A stretch of DNA of 64,000 nt, taken from assembly GCF_900104265.1 (NCBI RefSeq), contig NZ_FNJJ01000002.1, positions 173,370 to 237,369 on the forward strand, read 5' to 3'. Made by a program: the position numbers and the translations under genes. Positions 50,421 through 60,171 of this stretch are shown here, piece by piece (position 1 is the stretch's first letter; each line of letters starts with the position of its first letter). Under the pieces are notes generated by a model. That model was not told where the DNA came from. It saw nothing but the letters and a program-made list of their open reading frames with translations, and did not search any database. Source of the DNA: Ectopseudomonas guguanensis (GTDB lineage Bacteria; Pseudomonadota; Gammaproteobacteria; Pseudomonadales; Pseudomonadaceae).

Positions 50421-50972
50421 TTACACCAGCATTGCCTTGGCCACCTCGCTACGCGCGCTGCGGCCAACCAGTTGCTCGACCAGGGCCAGCGCAAAGGCCA
50501 GCGCCGTTCCCGGCCCCTGGCTGGTGATGCAGTTGCCGTCGACCACCACCGCCTCGTCGACGAAGGTGCAACCGCTGAGGCGATCGCTGAACGCCGGGTA
50601 GCAGGTCATGCGCCGCTGCCGCAGCACGCCGTACTGCTGCAGCGCCAGGGCGGGCGCAGCGCAGATGGCGGCGAACAGTTCGCCGGCCTTGGCCTGCCTG
50701 CGCACCCGCTCGGCCAGCGGTTCGAACTCGGCCAGGCGCTGCGCGCCAGGCATGCCGCCGGGCAGCACGATCAGGTCGAAATCCTGGGCCAGTACGTCCA
50801 CCAGCATGGTGTCGGCGGTCAGGCGCGTGCCACGGGCGCAGGTGATCATCCGCCGCTCTTCGATGCTCGCCACCAGCACCTCCACGTCGGCGCGGCGCAG
50901 CACGTCGATCAGGGTCACGCATTCCAGATCCTCGACGCCATCGGCGACGGCAATCAGTGCTCGCTTGCTCAT
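50421..50972 (-). CDS. DJ-1/PfpI family protein (YajL-like)
   Basis: A 183-residue class-I glutamine-amidotransferase-like protein. The nucleophile-elbow cysteine sits in FAAICAAPALALQQYG, with the family glutamate in an early VADGVEDLECVT segment. YajL/DJ-1 proteins protect against oxidative and glyoxal stress; whether this one is a chaperone, deglycase or neither cannot be told. It faces the purine permease gene. Confidence 0.87.
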   Translation of the reverse strand: MSKRALIAVADGVEDLECVTLIDVLRRADVEVLVASIEERRMITCARGTRLTADTMLVDVLAQDFDLIVLPGGMPGAQRLAEFEPLAERVRRQAKAGELFAAICAAPALALQQYGVLRQRRMTCYPAFSDRLSGCTFVDEAVVVDGNCITSQGPGTALAFALALVEQLVGRSARSEVAKAMLV

Positions 50973-51040
50973 TTCTCGACTCCTTCAGGCACAAAACGAA
51001 ACTGTCCAGCCGGTCATGAAAAGGCCGAAAAGACCATAAA

Positions 51041-51069
51041 TTCACCCGGCAAAACCTTGCTGGTATGAT
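51041..51069 (+). promoter_or_regulatory. Candidate promoter of the purine permease gene
   Basis: TTCACC (51041-51046) and TATGAT (51064-51069) are 17 bases apart. This implies a leader of about 100 bases ending with a GGCGCG/CGCGCC hairpin (51145-51158) just before the GGGGGAG ribosome site. Confidence 0.45.
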
Positions 51070-51172
51070 GCGCGGCTTTTGCAAGATCGAGCAATTTTCC
51101 GGCCCGTACGGACGAATGTGCTTTGCTGTCTGCAGACCAATTTCGGCGCGTTCGCGCCTTGGGGGAGCCACC

Positions 51173-52465
51173 ATGCTGGAAAGACTGTTCCAACTCAAAG
51201 CCCACAACACCACGGTGCGCACCGAGGTTCTGGCCGGGATCACCACCTTCCTGACCATGGCCTACATCCTCTTCGTCAACCCCAACATGCTGGCCGAGAC
51301 CGGCATGGACCATGGTGCGGTATTCGTCGCCACCTGCCTGGCCGCCGCCATCGGCTCGCTGGTGATGGGCCTGTTGGCCAACTACCCGATCGCCCTGGCG
51401 CCGGGCATGGGCCTCAACGCCTTCTTCACCTACACCGTGGTCATGACCATGGGCTACAGCTGGCAGACCGCCCTGGGCGCGGTGTTCCTCTCCGGCGCGA
51501 TCTTCTTCCTGCTGTCGATCTTCAAGATCCGCGAGTGGATCATCAACAGCATCCCCCTGGCCCTGCGCGCCGGCATCGCCGCGGGTATCGGCCTGTTCCT
51601 GGCGATCATCGCGCTGAAGAACGCCGGCATCGTGGTCGACCACCCGGCCACCCTGGTCGGCCTGGGCGACATGAGCAAGGGCGGCGCGCTGCTGGCCTGC
51701 CTGGGCTTCTTCGTCATCGCCGCGCTGGCCTACCGCAAGGTCACCGGCGCGGTGATGATCGGCATCCTGCTGGTCACCGGCCTGTCCATCGCGCTCGGCC
51801 TGTCCGAGCTGCCGGGCGTAATCTCCATGCCGCCGTCGCTGATGCCGACCCTGCTGCAACTGGATATCGCCGGCGCGCTGGATATCGGGCTGGTCAGCGT
51901 GATCTTCGCCTTCCTCTTCGTCGACCTGTTCGACACTTCCGGCACCCTGGTGGGCGTCGCGCAGAAGGCCGACCTGCTGGACAAGGACGGCAAGATGCCA
52001 CGCCTGGGCCGCGCGCTGATGGCCGACAGCACCGCCACCATGGCTGGAGCCGCGCTGGGCACCAGCACCACCACCAGCTACATCGAATCGGCGGCCGGCA
52101 TCAGCGCCGGCGGGCGCACCGGCCTGACCGCCTGCGTGGTCGCCGCGCTGTTCCTGCTCAGCCTGTTCTTCGCCCCGCTGGCCGGCTCGGTGCCGGCCTA
52201 CGCCACCGCCCCGGCGCTGCTGTTCGTCGCTGTGCTGATGATGAGCGCCCTGGCGCAGATCGACTGGGACGACCTGACCGTCGCCGCCCCGGTGGTGGTC
52301 GCCGCCCTGGCCATGCCGCTGACCTTCTCCATCGCCAACGGCATCGCCTTCGGCTTCATCGCATGGACCGCGGTCAAGGTGCTGTCCGGCCGCTGGCGTG
52401 AACTGAACCTGGCGATGTGGGTGCTCTCTGCCCTGTTCATCGTCAAGCTGGCCTACTTCGCCTGA
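51173..52465 (+). CDS. NCS2 family purine/pyrimidine permease (AzgA/PbuG type)
   Basis: A 430-residue transporter with 12-14 helices. It starts MLERLFQLKAHNTTVRTEVL, a start typical of the AzgA-like branch that carries adenine, guanine or hypoxanthine. Signature parts are LAPGMGLNAFFTYTVV, FVDLFDTSGTLVGVA and GTSTTTSYIESAAGISAGGR. The exact base is inferred only from the subfamily. GGGGGAG precedes the ATG by six bases. Confidence 0.92.
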   Translation: MLERLFQLKAHNTTVRTEVLAGITTFLTMAYILFVNPNMLAETGMDHGAVFVATCLAAAIGSLVMGLLANYPIALAPGMGLNAFFTYTVVMTMGYSWQTALGAVFLSGAIFFLLSIFKIREWIINSIPLALRAGIAAGIGLFLAIIALKNAGIVVDHPATLVGLGDMSKGGALLACLGFFVIAALAYRKVTGAVMIGILLVTGLSIALGLSELPGVISMPPSLMPTLLQLDIAGALDIGLVSVIFAFLFVDLFDTSGTLVGVAQKADLLDKDGKMPRLGRALMADSTATMAGAALGTSTTTSYIESAAGISAGGRTGLTACVVAALFLLSLFFAPLAGSVPAYATAPALLFVAVLMMSALAQIDWDDLTVAAPVVVAALAMPLTFSIANGIAFGFIAWTAVKVLSGRWRELNLAMWVLSALFIVKLAYFA

Positions 52466-52493
52466 TCAGCACACAAGGTAGGCGGCAACGGGT

Positions 52494-52681
52494 GTAGGGT
52501 GGACATCGCTTTTCATGTCCACCGATACCTTCTCTCCGGCCACACAAACGGTGGATGAAAAAAGCGTCATCCACCCTACGACACCCCACCGGCCAACACG
52601 GAGGGTGGACATCGCCTTTCATGTCCACCAATAGCGTTCCTGCGACATCACTAAAGGGTGGATGAAAAGCACAATCCACCC
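52494..52681. repeat. Tandem REP pairs, family 3 (GTAGGGTGGACAT type)
   Basis: Unit 1: GTAGGGTGGACAT...ATGTCCACC (52494-52523) followed by GGTGGATGA...TCATCCACCCTAC (52550-52579). Unit 2, about 106 bases further on, repeats both parts with small changes (52600-52629 and 52655-52681). Between the two parts lie 26-base variable middles. The array fills the 303-base gap before trmA. Confidence 0.88.
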
Positions 52682-52768
52682 ACGGCGCAGCGCCGACGAG
52701 TAACCCAAGGCACGCGGCCACCGCCTCCGCTACAATGGCGCCCCGTTTTCCTGCCCCATGAGTGACCG

Positions 52769-53857
52769 ATGAGCCGCCCCGCATTCGACCCCGCCACCTA
52801 CGACGCCCAACTCGCCGAGAAGAAGGCCCGCCTGGTCGAACTGCTGGCGCCCTTCGCCGCTCCCGAGCCCGAGGTATTCGAATCGCCGCGCGAGCACTAC
52901 CGCATGCGCGCCGAGTTCCGCCTGTGGCGTGAAGACGGTCAACGCCACTACGCCATGTTCGCCCCGGGCGACAAGCACACGCCGATCCTGCTCGACGACT
53001 TCCCCATCGCCAGCCGGCGCATCAACGAACTGATGCCGCGTCTGCGCGCCGCCTGGCAAGCCAGCGAAACGCTGTCGTTCAAGCTGTTCCAGGTGGAATT
53101 TCTCACCACCCTGGCTGGCGATGCGCTGATCACCCTGGCATACCATCGCCCGCTGGACGAGGCATGGCAGGCCGCGGCGGAAAAACTGGCCGCCGAGCTG
53201 AACGTCAGCCTGGTCGGCCGCTCCCGTGGCCAGCGCCTGGTGATCGGTCGCGACTACGTGGAAGAAGAATTGAGCGTAGCCGGACGCACGTTCCGCTATC
53301 GCCAGCCGGAAGGCGCCTTTACCCAGCCCAACGGCCGAGTGTGCGAAAAGATGCTCGGCTGGGCCCATGACGTGCTCGGCGAGCGTGATGACGATCTGCT
53401 GGAGCTGTACTGCGGCAATGGCAACTTCACCCTGCCGCTGGCTACCCGCGTACGCCGCGTGCTGGCCACCGAGATCAGCAAGACCTCGGTGAACGCCGCC
53501 CTGGCCAACCTGGCTGATAACAGCGTGAGCAACGTCGAGCTGGTGCGCCTGTCCGCCGAGGAGCTGACCCAGGCGCTGAACGAGGTGCGCGCCTTCCGCC
53601 GCCTGGCCGGCATCGACCTGAAAAGCTATGCGTTCGGCAGCGTCTTCGTCGATCCGCCGCGCGCCGGGATGGACCCGGACACCTGCGAGCTGACTCGCCG
53701 TTTCCAGCGCATCCTGTACATCTCCTGCAACCCGGAAACCCTGGCCGCCAACATCGCCCAGCTCAATGACACTCACAAGATCACGCGCTGCGCGCTGTTC
53801 GACCAGTTCCCCTACACCCACCATATGGAAGCGGGTGTGTTGCTGGAACGGCGCTGA
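52769..53857 (+). CDS. trmA: tRNA (uracil-54-C5)-methyltransferase
   Basis: A 362-residue SAM-dependent enzyme making m5U54 in tRNA. The N-terminal RNA-binding part has [16 protein letters not shown], the SAM site is [15 protein letters not shown], and the catalytic cysteine is in [13 protein letters not shown]. The C terminus [18 protein letters not shown] includes the general base glutamate. It lacks a TRAM domain, as expected for TrmA. Confidence 0.96.
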   Translation: MSRPAFDPATYDAQLAEKKARLVELLAPFAAPEPEVFESPREHYRMRAEFRLWREDGQRHYAMFAPGDKHTPILLDDFPIASRRINELMPRLRAAWQASETLSFKLFQVEFLTTLAGDALITLAYHRPLDEAWQAAAEKLAAELNVSLVGRSRGQRLVIGRDYVEEELSVAGRTFRYRQPEGAFTQPNGRVCEKMLGWAHDVLGERDDDLLELYCGNGNFTLPLATRVRRVLATEISKTSVNAALANLADNSVSNVELVRLSAEELTQALNEVRAFRRLAGIDLKSYAFGSVFVDPPRAGMDPDTCELTRRFQRILYISCNPETLAANIAQLNDTHKITRCALFDQFPYTHHMEAGVLLERR

Positions 53858-53870
53858 GCCCCCTCGCCGC

Positions 53871-53915
53871 CTGGATGCAATCCGAGATTTGCCTGCAGGA
53901 TCGCATCCGGGCTAC
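53871..53915. repeat. REP pair, family 4
   Basis: CTGGATGCAATCCGAG (53871-53886) and an inverted GGATCGCATCCGGGCTAC (53898-53915) lie between the convergent trmA and a small membrane-protein gene. Confidence 0.75.
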
Positions 53916-53918
53916 GGC

Positions 53919-54302
53919 TCAGCGTGACAAGCCGCGCAGCGCCCACCAGGCCAGTGCAGCCGAAACCGCTTCGAGCAGCAGGGCATAGAGGTTGAAGGTC
54001 TGCTGCGCGCCACCGTCCAGCCACAGCCCGGCGAGGCGCGCCAGGGCCAGCACGCCGTACAGCAGCACCAGCAGGATCAGCGCCGGACGCAGCAGGTCCA
54101 GACGCAGCAGCGCCATCACCAGATAGGCCGCCAGCCCCAGCTGCAGCCCGCCATAGTAGGCCCGTACTTCGGTGACCGCGGCGTTGCCCATCAGCAGTGC
54201 GCCGCTGAAGCTGGCCATTTCCTCAGGACGGATGAAATAGGCCAGCCCCAGTACGCCGAGCGCGGCGATCTGGATCAGCAGGACGATTCGAGCGAACAGC
54301 AT
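53919..54302 (-). CDS. Small four-helix membrane protein (DUF4345-like)
   Basis: A 127-residue membrane protein with four predicted helices (LLIQIAALGVLGLAYFI, LGLAAYLVMALLRL, ALILLVLLYGVLALARL and a C-terminal helix). The start at 54302 has GGAG seven bases upstream. The order of helices and the VRAYYGGLQLGLAAY segment resemble the DUF4345 family, of unknown function. No operon partner. Confidence 0.7.
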   Translation of the reverse strand: MLFARIVLLIQIAALGVLGLAYFIRPEEMASFSGALLMGNAAVTEVRAYYGGLQLGLAAYLVMALLRLDLLRPALILLVLLYGVLALARLAGLWLDGGAQQTFNLYALLLEAVSAALAWWALRGLSR

Positions 54303-54428
54303 TGGCGAGCTCCATTCATTGGCCACTCACGCAGCATAGGCGCCACCTGTCGCGACGCATAGTCGCAAGCACTTGGGCCGTGTCTGTCGCGGCGCTATGC
54401 TGAGCTCTAGTTCATCAGGAGTCCTGCC

Positions 54429-54863
54429 ATGCGTCGTTCCCTGCTCGCCCTCTGCCTCTTCACCAGCCTGGCCCAGGCCGGCGAAGCCCTGACCATCGAT
54501 GTGCATCGCGATGCCAACTGCGGCTGCTGCAAGGCCTGGATCGATCACCTGCAGGACAACGGCTTCACCGTCAACGACCATGTCGAAGCCGACATGAGCG
54601 CGGTCAAACAGAAGCTTGGCGTGCCGCCGCGGCTGGCCTCCTGTCACACCGGGGTGATCGACGGCAAGTTCGTCGAAGGCCATGTGCCGGCCGCCGACAT
54701 TCTCAAGCTGCGCCAGCGCCCGGACCTGATCGGCGCCGCCGTGCCCGGCATGCCCATGGGCTCGCCCGGCATGGAGTACGGCAACCGGATCGATGCCTAC
54801 CAGGTGATCGGCCTGGACAAGCAGCGCCAGGACGTCGTGCTGAGCGACTATCCGGGCAACTGA
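54429..54863 (+). CDS. DUF411 secreted metal-binding protein
   Basis: A 144-residue secreted protein: signal peptide (MRRSLLALCLFTSLAQAGEA) then a DUF411 domain with C31, C33 and C34 in DANCGCCKAWIDHL and a further C in LASCHTGVIDG. DUF411 proteins are linked to copper resistance and often sit near cop genes. Here the nearest copper genes are about 7 kb away. The methionine-rich PGMPMGSPGMEYG segment fits copper binding. Confidence 0.85.
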   Translation: MRRSLLALCLFTSLAQAGEALTIDVHRDANCGCCKAWIDHLQDNGFTVNDHVEADMSAVKQKLGVPPRLASCHTGVIDGKFVEGHVPAADILKLRQRPDLIGAAVPGMPMGSPGMEYGNRIDAYQVIGLDKQRQDVVLSDYPGN

Positions 54864-54895
54864 ACACACAACGGCACTGATCAGGGGAGCGAGCG

Positions 54896-55757
54896 ATGCG
54901 CTGGCAACGCGGCAGACGCAGCGACAACGTGGTGGACGCGCGCGGCCGCACCGGCAGGCGCGTGGGCGGCGGCCTGAGCCTGGGCGGTGTGGCGCTGGTG
55001 GTCATCGTCAGCCTGATGATGGGCCAGGGACCCGCTGCAGATTCTCGGCCAGATCGCCGGCCAGGCCACCCAGTCCCAGGTCGGCCCGTCAGGCGGCGTA
55101 CCGGCCGCCAATGACCAGCAGCGCGAGTTCGTCCGCGCCATTCTCGGTGACACCGAAGACACCTGGCGCGAGCTGTTCCAGCAGGCTGGCCAGCAGTATC
55201 GCGACCCGCAACTGGTGCTGTTCTCCGGCGGCGTCAATTCGGCCTGCGGCTTCGCCAGCTCGGCGGTCGGCCCCTTCTACTGTCCAGGCGATCAGCGGGT
55301 GTACCTCGACATGACCTTCTTTCGCGAGATGGAGCAGCGCTTCGCCGCCGCCGGCGACTTCGCCCAGGCCTACGTGATCGCGCATGAGGTCGGCCACCAT
55401 GTGCAGACGCTGCTGGGCGTGTCGGACAAGGTCAATGCGGCGCGCCAGCGCGGCGAGCGGGTCGAAGGCGACGGCGGCCTGCTGGTGCGTCAGGAACTGC
55501 AGGCCGACTGCCTGGCCGGAGTCTGGGCGCATCACGCGCAGCGCCGGCATGACTGGCTGGAGGCGGGCGACCTGGAAGAGGCACTGAATGCCGCCAGCGC
55601 CATCGGCGATGATCGCCTGCAAAAGCAGGCGCGCGGTCAGGTGGTGCCGGACGCCTTCACTCACGGCACCTCGCAGCAGCGCGTGCGCTGGTTCAGCACC
55701 GGTTTCGAGAGCGGCCAGCCGGGGCGCTGCGACACCTTCAAGGCTGCCCGCCTGTAA
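54896..55757 (+). pseudogene. Neutral zinc metallopeptidase (YpfJ family), frameshifted
   Basis: Two frames together make one YpfJ-type protein. The first (54896 on) gives MRWQRGRRSDNVVDARGR and a membrane helix ending SLMMGQ. The rest reads in another frame from about 55028: DPLQILGQ, CGFASSAVGPFYCPGDQRVY, the zinc motif HEVGHH in YVIAHEVGHHVQ and GRCDTF near the end. One extra G in the GGG run at 55027-55029 explains the shift; without it the protein would be a full-length ~286 residues. As it stands the membrane anchor is cut off from the peptidase. It could be a sequence error, a real mutation or slippage. Confidence 0.82.
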
Positions 55758-55766
55758 CGCGCCGGG

Positions 55767-56936
55767 TCAGACCACGAAGCGCTTGCTCCACCAGGCAAAC
55801 CCACAGGCAGCAGCGCCGCACAGGGCAATCACCAACGCCATGGGCATGGCCGAACCATCATGCAGGAAGGCCACCAGCGCCGACGCACTGGCCGCCACGC
55901 TGAATTGCATGCTGCCCAGCAACCCGGATGCGCTACCGGCATGTCGCCCCTGCCCGGCCATGGCGCAGGCCGTGGCGTTGGGCAGCACGCAGCCGAGGCT
56001 GGCGACGCAGATGAACAGCGGCACCATCAGCGGCCACAGCTGCGGCGGCTGCCACAAGGCCAGTGCCAGCAGGCACAGGCCGCTGATCAGATACACCAGC
56101 ACCATGCGCCGCAACCACAGCGCCGGGCCGCCGCTGCGCACCAGGCGCGCGTTGACCTGCGCCGTGAGCACGAAGCCCGCCGCGTTGCTGCCGAACAACC
56201 AGCCGTAATGCTCGGCCGGCACGCCGTACAGCTCGATGAAGACGAAAGGCGAGCCGGCGATGTAGGCGAACATCCCGGCCATGGCCACGCCACCGGCCAG
56301 GCTGTAACCCATGAACGGCGCATTGCCAAGCAGGGCCCGGTACTGGCCGAAGGCGCCGCTCAGGGGCGCGGGCTGCAGATGCTGCGGACGGGTTTCCGGC
56401 AGCCACAGCAGCACCGCCAGCAGGCACAGCCCGGCGAAGATCGCCAGGCTGTGGAAGATCGACGGCCAGCCGAGGGTTTTCAGCAGCAGACCACCGCCCA
56501 GCGGCGCGAGGATCGGCGCCAGGCCCATCACCAGCACCAGTTGCGAGAACACCTTGGCCGAAGCCAGCGGGTCGCACAGATCGCGCACCACCGCACGGGT
56601 GATGACCATGCCGGCGCAGCCGCCCAGGGCCTGCACGAAGCGCGCCCCGATCAGCCATTCCAGGCTTGGCGCCAGCGCGCAGGCCAGCGAGGCCAGGGTG
56701 AACAGCGCCACCCCCGCCAGCAGCGGCACGCGGCGGCCGTAGCGGTCCGCCAGCGGCCCGTAGAACAACTGGCCGATGGCGATGCCGACGAAGTAGGCCG
56801 CCAGCGACAGCTGTACATGCTCGACGTCGGTAGCGAACTGCTGCGCCAGGGTGGGGAAACTTGGCAGGTAGAAGTCGATGGCCAGTGGGCCGAAGGCGCA
56901 GAGCGCGCCGAGAATCAGAAGCGTACGGAGGTTCAT
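55767..56936 (-). CDS. Bcr/CflA family multidrug exporter
   Basis: A 389-residue MFS drug/H+ antiporter with 12 helices. It starts MNLRTLLILGALCAFGPLAIDFYLPSFP (given in parts), with the loop YGPLADRYGRRVPLL between helices 2 and 3 and QALGGCAGMVITRAVVRDL in helix 4-5, both typical of Bcr/CflA. Likely substrates are bicyclomycin, chloramphenicol or sulfonamides. It lies next to the RND genes on the same strand with 92 bases between. Confidence 0.9.
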   Translation of the reverse strand: MNLRTLLILGALCAFGPLAIDFYLPSFPTLAQQFATDVEHVQLSLAAYFVGIAIGQLFYGPLADRYGRRVPLLAGVALFTLASLACALAPSLEWLIGARFVQALGGCAGMVITRAVVRDLCDPLASAKVFSQLVLVMGLAPILAPLGGGLLLKTLGWPSIFHSLAIFAGLCLLAVLLWLPETRPQHLQPAPLSGAFGQYRALLGNAPFMGYSLAGGVAMAGMFAYIAGSPFVFIELYGVPAEHYGWLFGSNAAGFVLTAQVNARLVRSGGPALWLRRMVLVYLISGLCLLALALWQPPQLWPLMVPLFICVASLGCVLPNATACAMAGQGRHAGSASGLLGSMQFSVAASASALVAFLHDGSAMPMALVIALCGAAACGFAWWSKRFVV

Positions 56937-57028
56937 GAGCGTTCCGGGCTATTTGTTAGCCGACTAATCATCTCACCGACCGCACGCTCGACGGAAGGCC
57001 GGGCCGCCAGATAGCGGCTCGCCATGTC

Positions 57029-60000
57029 TCAATGCGCCTCGTCTCCCACCTGCGCCTTGCCGCGACGACTGAGGCGCTGCGCCCCGGTCTCCACCAGCAG
57101 GTAGAACATGGGAATCAGGAAGGTGGCCAGCAGCGTGGCCGCGAGCATGCCGCCGATCACCCCGGTGCCGATGGAATGGCGGCTGGCCGAGCCAGCCCCG
57201 GAGCTGATCGCCAGCGGCACGCAACCGAGGATGAAGGCCAGCGAGGTCATCACGATAGGGCGGAAGCGCAGCTTGGCCGCCTCCAGCGCCGAGTCGAAGA
57301 TGCCCTTGCCTTCGGCGCGCAGCAGCACGGCGAACTCGACGATGAGGATGGCGTTCTTCGCCGCCAGACCGATCAGGGTGACCAGGCCGACCTGGAAGTA
57401 CACATCGTTCTGGATGCCGCGCAGCCACACCGCAAGAATCGCCCCGAACACCGCGAAGGGCACCGCGGTGACCACCGCCAGCGGCAGCGTCCAGCGCTCG
57501 TACTGCGCGGCCAGGATCAGGAACACCAGGATCAGGCCGAAGACGAAGGCCTGGGCGCCCGAGCCCTGGGTCGCCAGTTCCTGATAGGCCGAACCGATCC
57601 AGCCCAGGCTGTAGTCCTCGCCGAGCACCTCGTCTGCCACCGCCTGCATGGCCGCCAGCGCCTGCCCCGAGCTGTAACCGGGCGCCGGGCCGCCGAGTAC
57701 CTTGGCCGAGGGATAGACGTTGAAACGGTCATAGGAATCCGGCCCGAGGATGCGCCGCACCCGCAGCAGGGTCGACAGCGGCACCAGATCGCCGCTGCTG
57801 GAACGGACGTAGACCTGGCCCAGATCCTCCGGCTTGCGGCGGAACTCCGACTCGGACTGCAGGCTGACCTGCCAGGTACGCCCGAAGAGGGTGAAGTCGT
57901 TGACGTAGTAGCTGCCGAAGGTGGCCTGCATGGCGGTGAACACGTCGCTGACGCTCACGCCGAGAGCGCGGGTCTTGGTGCGGTCCAGGTCGATGTAGTA
58001 CTGCGGCACGTTGGCGCTGAAGGTGCTCTGCACGCCGGCCAGCTCGGGGCGCCGGCTGGCAGCCTGGACGAAGGCCTGCACCTTCTCGCCGAGCTGCTCG
58101 ACGCTGCCACCGGAGCGATCCTGAATGTAGGACTCGAAGCCGCCAGTGGTGCTCATGCCGGTGATCGGCGGCGGGTTGAACGACAGCACCAGGCCGTCCA
58201 TCTGCGCGGCGCCCATGCCCATGAACTCGCGGGTCAGGTTGCGCGCATCGAGCTCCGGCGTAGTGCGCTCGCTCCAGTCCTTGAGCGGCACGAAGGACAC
58301 CCCGGCGTTGCTGCGAACACCAAAGGTGAGCACGTCGAAACCGGCGAAGGTCACCACGTCCTGCACCGCCGGATGTTCCATCAGCTGCTGGCTCACCGCG
58401 CCGCTCAGGGCCTCGGTGCGGTTGAGCGAAGCCGCTGGCGGCAGGTAATAGGCGTTGATCACGTAGCCCTGATCCTCGTCGGGCACCAGCGAGCCGGGCA
58501 CCCTTGCGAACAGCAGCATGATCAGCGCGATCATGCCGCCGAACAGCAGCAGGCCGATCAGCGAGCGCTTGAGGAAGAAGCGCACCCCGGCGCCATAGCC
58601 CTCGGTGGCCTTGTCGAAGAAGCGGTTGAAGGCGCGAAACGGCGCCGCCGGCTCATGATGGCCAGGCTTGAGCAACAGGGCGCAGAGTGCGGGCGAAAGG
58701 GTCAGGGCGACGATCCCGGAAATCACCACCGACACCGCGATGGTGATCGCGAACTGCTTGTACATCTGCCCTGCCAGACCGCCGAGAAAGCCCACCGGCA
58801 CGAATACCGCGCAAAGCACCAGGACGATGGCGATGATCGGCCCGGTGACCTCCTCCATCGCCTTGATCGACGCCTCACGCGGGCTGAGCCCCTGGGTGCG
58901 CATCACCCGCTCGACGTTTTCGATCACCACGATGGCGTCGTCCACCACGATGCCGATGGCCAGCACCATGCCGAACAGGGTCAGCAGGTTGATGGAAAAA
59001 CCCAGCAGGTACATACCGGCGAAGGTGCCGACCAGCGACACCGGAATGGCCAGCACCGGAATCAGCGTTGCGCGCCAGTTCTGCAGGAAGATGAACACCA
59101 CCAGCACCACCAGTACCAGCGCCTCGAAGAAGGTATGGATCACCTCCTCGATGGACACCTGGACGAACTTGGTGGTGTCGTAGGGAATCTTGTAGGCGAT
59201 GCCTTCGGGGAAGCGCTTGCTCAGGCGCTCCATGGTGCGCTGCACCGCTTCGGCGGTGTCCAGGGCGTTGGCACCGGGTTGCAGGTAGATGCCGAAGGCG
59301 GCGTTCTGCTGGCCGTTCAGGGTGGTGACCAGCGAGTAGTCCTGCGCCCCCAGCTCGACCCGGGCCACGTCCTTGAGCAGCAGGCTGGCGCCGGTGGCAT
59401 CGGTGCGCAGGATGACGTTCTCGAACTCTTTGGGATCGGTGAAGCGGCCCTGGGTGGTCACCGTGTAGGTGAAGTCCTGCGGCTCCTTGAGCGGCTGCTG
59501 GCCGAAGCTGCCGGCGGCGAACTGCGAGTTCTGCTCGCGGATGGCGTTCACCACATCGGTAGGCGTGAGGTTGTACTGCGCCAGCTTGTCCGGGCGCAGC
59601 CAGATGCGCATGGAGTAATCCTTGGAGCCGAACTGGCTGGCATCGCCCACACCCTTGAGGCGTTTGAGCTCGTCGATGACGTTGATCAGCGCGTAGTTGC
59701 TGATGAAGATCGGGTCACGCGAGCCATCCGGCGAGTAGAGGGTAATCACCTGGAGAATGTCGGAGGACTTCTTCTCCACCTTCACGCCCTGGCGGCGCAC
59801 TTCCTCGGGCAGCTTGGCCAGCGCCGCCTGCACCTTGTTGTTGACGTTGATGGTGGCCTGATCGGGGTCGGTACCCACTTCGAAATACACCGTCAGGCTC
59901 ATCGCCCCGCTGCTGGAGGAGTTGGACAGCTGGTAGATCATGTTCTCGACGCCATTGATCGCCTGCTCCAGCGGCGCCGCCACGGTCTCGGCGATCACCT

Positions 60001-60166
60001 GCGAACTGGCGCCGGGATAGGCGGCCGAAACCGAGACCTGAGGCGGCAGGATTTCCGGGTACTGGGCGATGGGCAGCGCGCGCATGGCGGCCAGGCCCGC
60101 CAGCACGATGACGATGGAAATGACGGTGGCGAATACCGGGCGATCGATGAAGAAGCGCGAGATCAT
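57029..60166 (-). CDS. RND multidrug efflux permease
   Basis: A 1045-residue HAE1-type RND pump with 12 helices and two large periplasmic loops. It starts [17 protein letters not shown], has the proton-relay pair D409-D410 in [16 protein letters not shown] and the relay lysine in [20 protein letters not shown] precedes the ATG, five bases after the adaptor gene. No outer-membrane channel gene follows, so it probably uses one encoded elsewhere, as MexJK does. Substrates cannot be inferred. Confidence 0.94.
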   Translation of the reverse strand: MISRFFIDRPVFATVISIVIVLAGLAAMRALPIAQYPEILPPQVSVSAAYPGASSQVIAETVAAPLEQAINGVENMIYQLSNSSSSGAMSLTVYFEVGTDPDQATINVNNKVQAALAKLPEEVRRQGVKVEKKSSDILQVITLYSPDGSRDPIFISNYALINVIDELKRLKGVGDASQFGSKDYSMRIWLRPDKLAQYNLTPTDVVNAIREQNSQFAAGSFGQQPLKEPQDFTYTVTTQGRFTDPKEFENVILRTDATGASLLLKDVARVELGAQDYSLVTTLNGQQNAAFGIYLQPGANALDTAEAVQRTMERLSKRFPEGIAYKIPYDTTKFVQVSIEEVIHTFFEALVLVVLVVFIFLQNWRATLIPVLAIPVSLVGTFAGMYLLGFSINLLTLFGMVLAIGIVVDDAIVVIENVERVMRTQGLSPREASIKAMEEVTGPIIAIVLVLCAVFVPVGFLGGLAGQMYKQFAITIAVSVVISGIVALTLSPALCALLLKPGHHEPAAPFRAFNRFFDKATEGYGAGVRFFLKRSLIGLLLFGGMIALIMLLFARVPGSLVPDEDQGYVINAYYLPPAASLNRTEALSGAVSQQLMEHPAVQDVVTFAGFDVLTFGVRSNAGVSFVPLKDWSERTTPELDARNLTREFMGMGAAQMDGLVLSFNPPPITGMSTTGGFESYIQDRSGGSVEQLGEKVQAFVQAASRRPELAGVQSTFSANVPQYYIDLDRTKTRALGVSVSDVFTAMQATFGSYYVNDFTLFGRTWQVSLQSESEFRRKPEDLGQVYVRSSSGDLVPLSTLLRVRRILGPDSYDRFNVYPSAKVLGGPAPGYSSGQALAAMQAVADEVLGEDYSLGWIGSAYQELATQGSGAQAFVFGLILVFLILAAQYERWTLPLAVVTAVPFAVFGAILAVWLRGIQNDVYFQVGLVTLIGLAAKNAILIVEFAVLLRAEGKGIFDSALEAAKLRFRPIVMTSLAFILGCVPLAISSGAGSASRHSIGTGVIGGMLAATLLATFLIPMFYLLVETGAQRLSRRGKAQVGDEAH

Positions 60167-60171
60167 GGCCG

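Noticed and set aside
51070..51172. Purine riboswitch in the leader of the permease gene
   Set aside because: The conserved junction core of purine riboswitches is not visible, and this class is not expected in Pseudomonas.
52494..52681. Possible terminator set of the purine permease gene
   Set aside because: The stems lack T-runs and the same units recur as a dispersed family, so they are better described as REPs, though they may also stop transcription.
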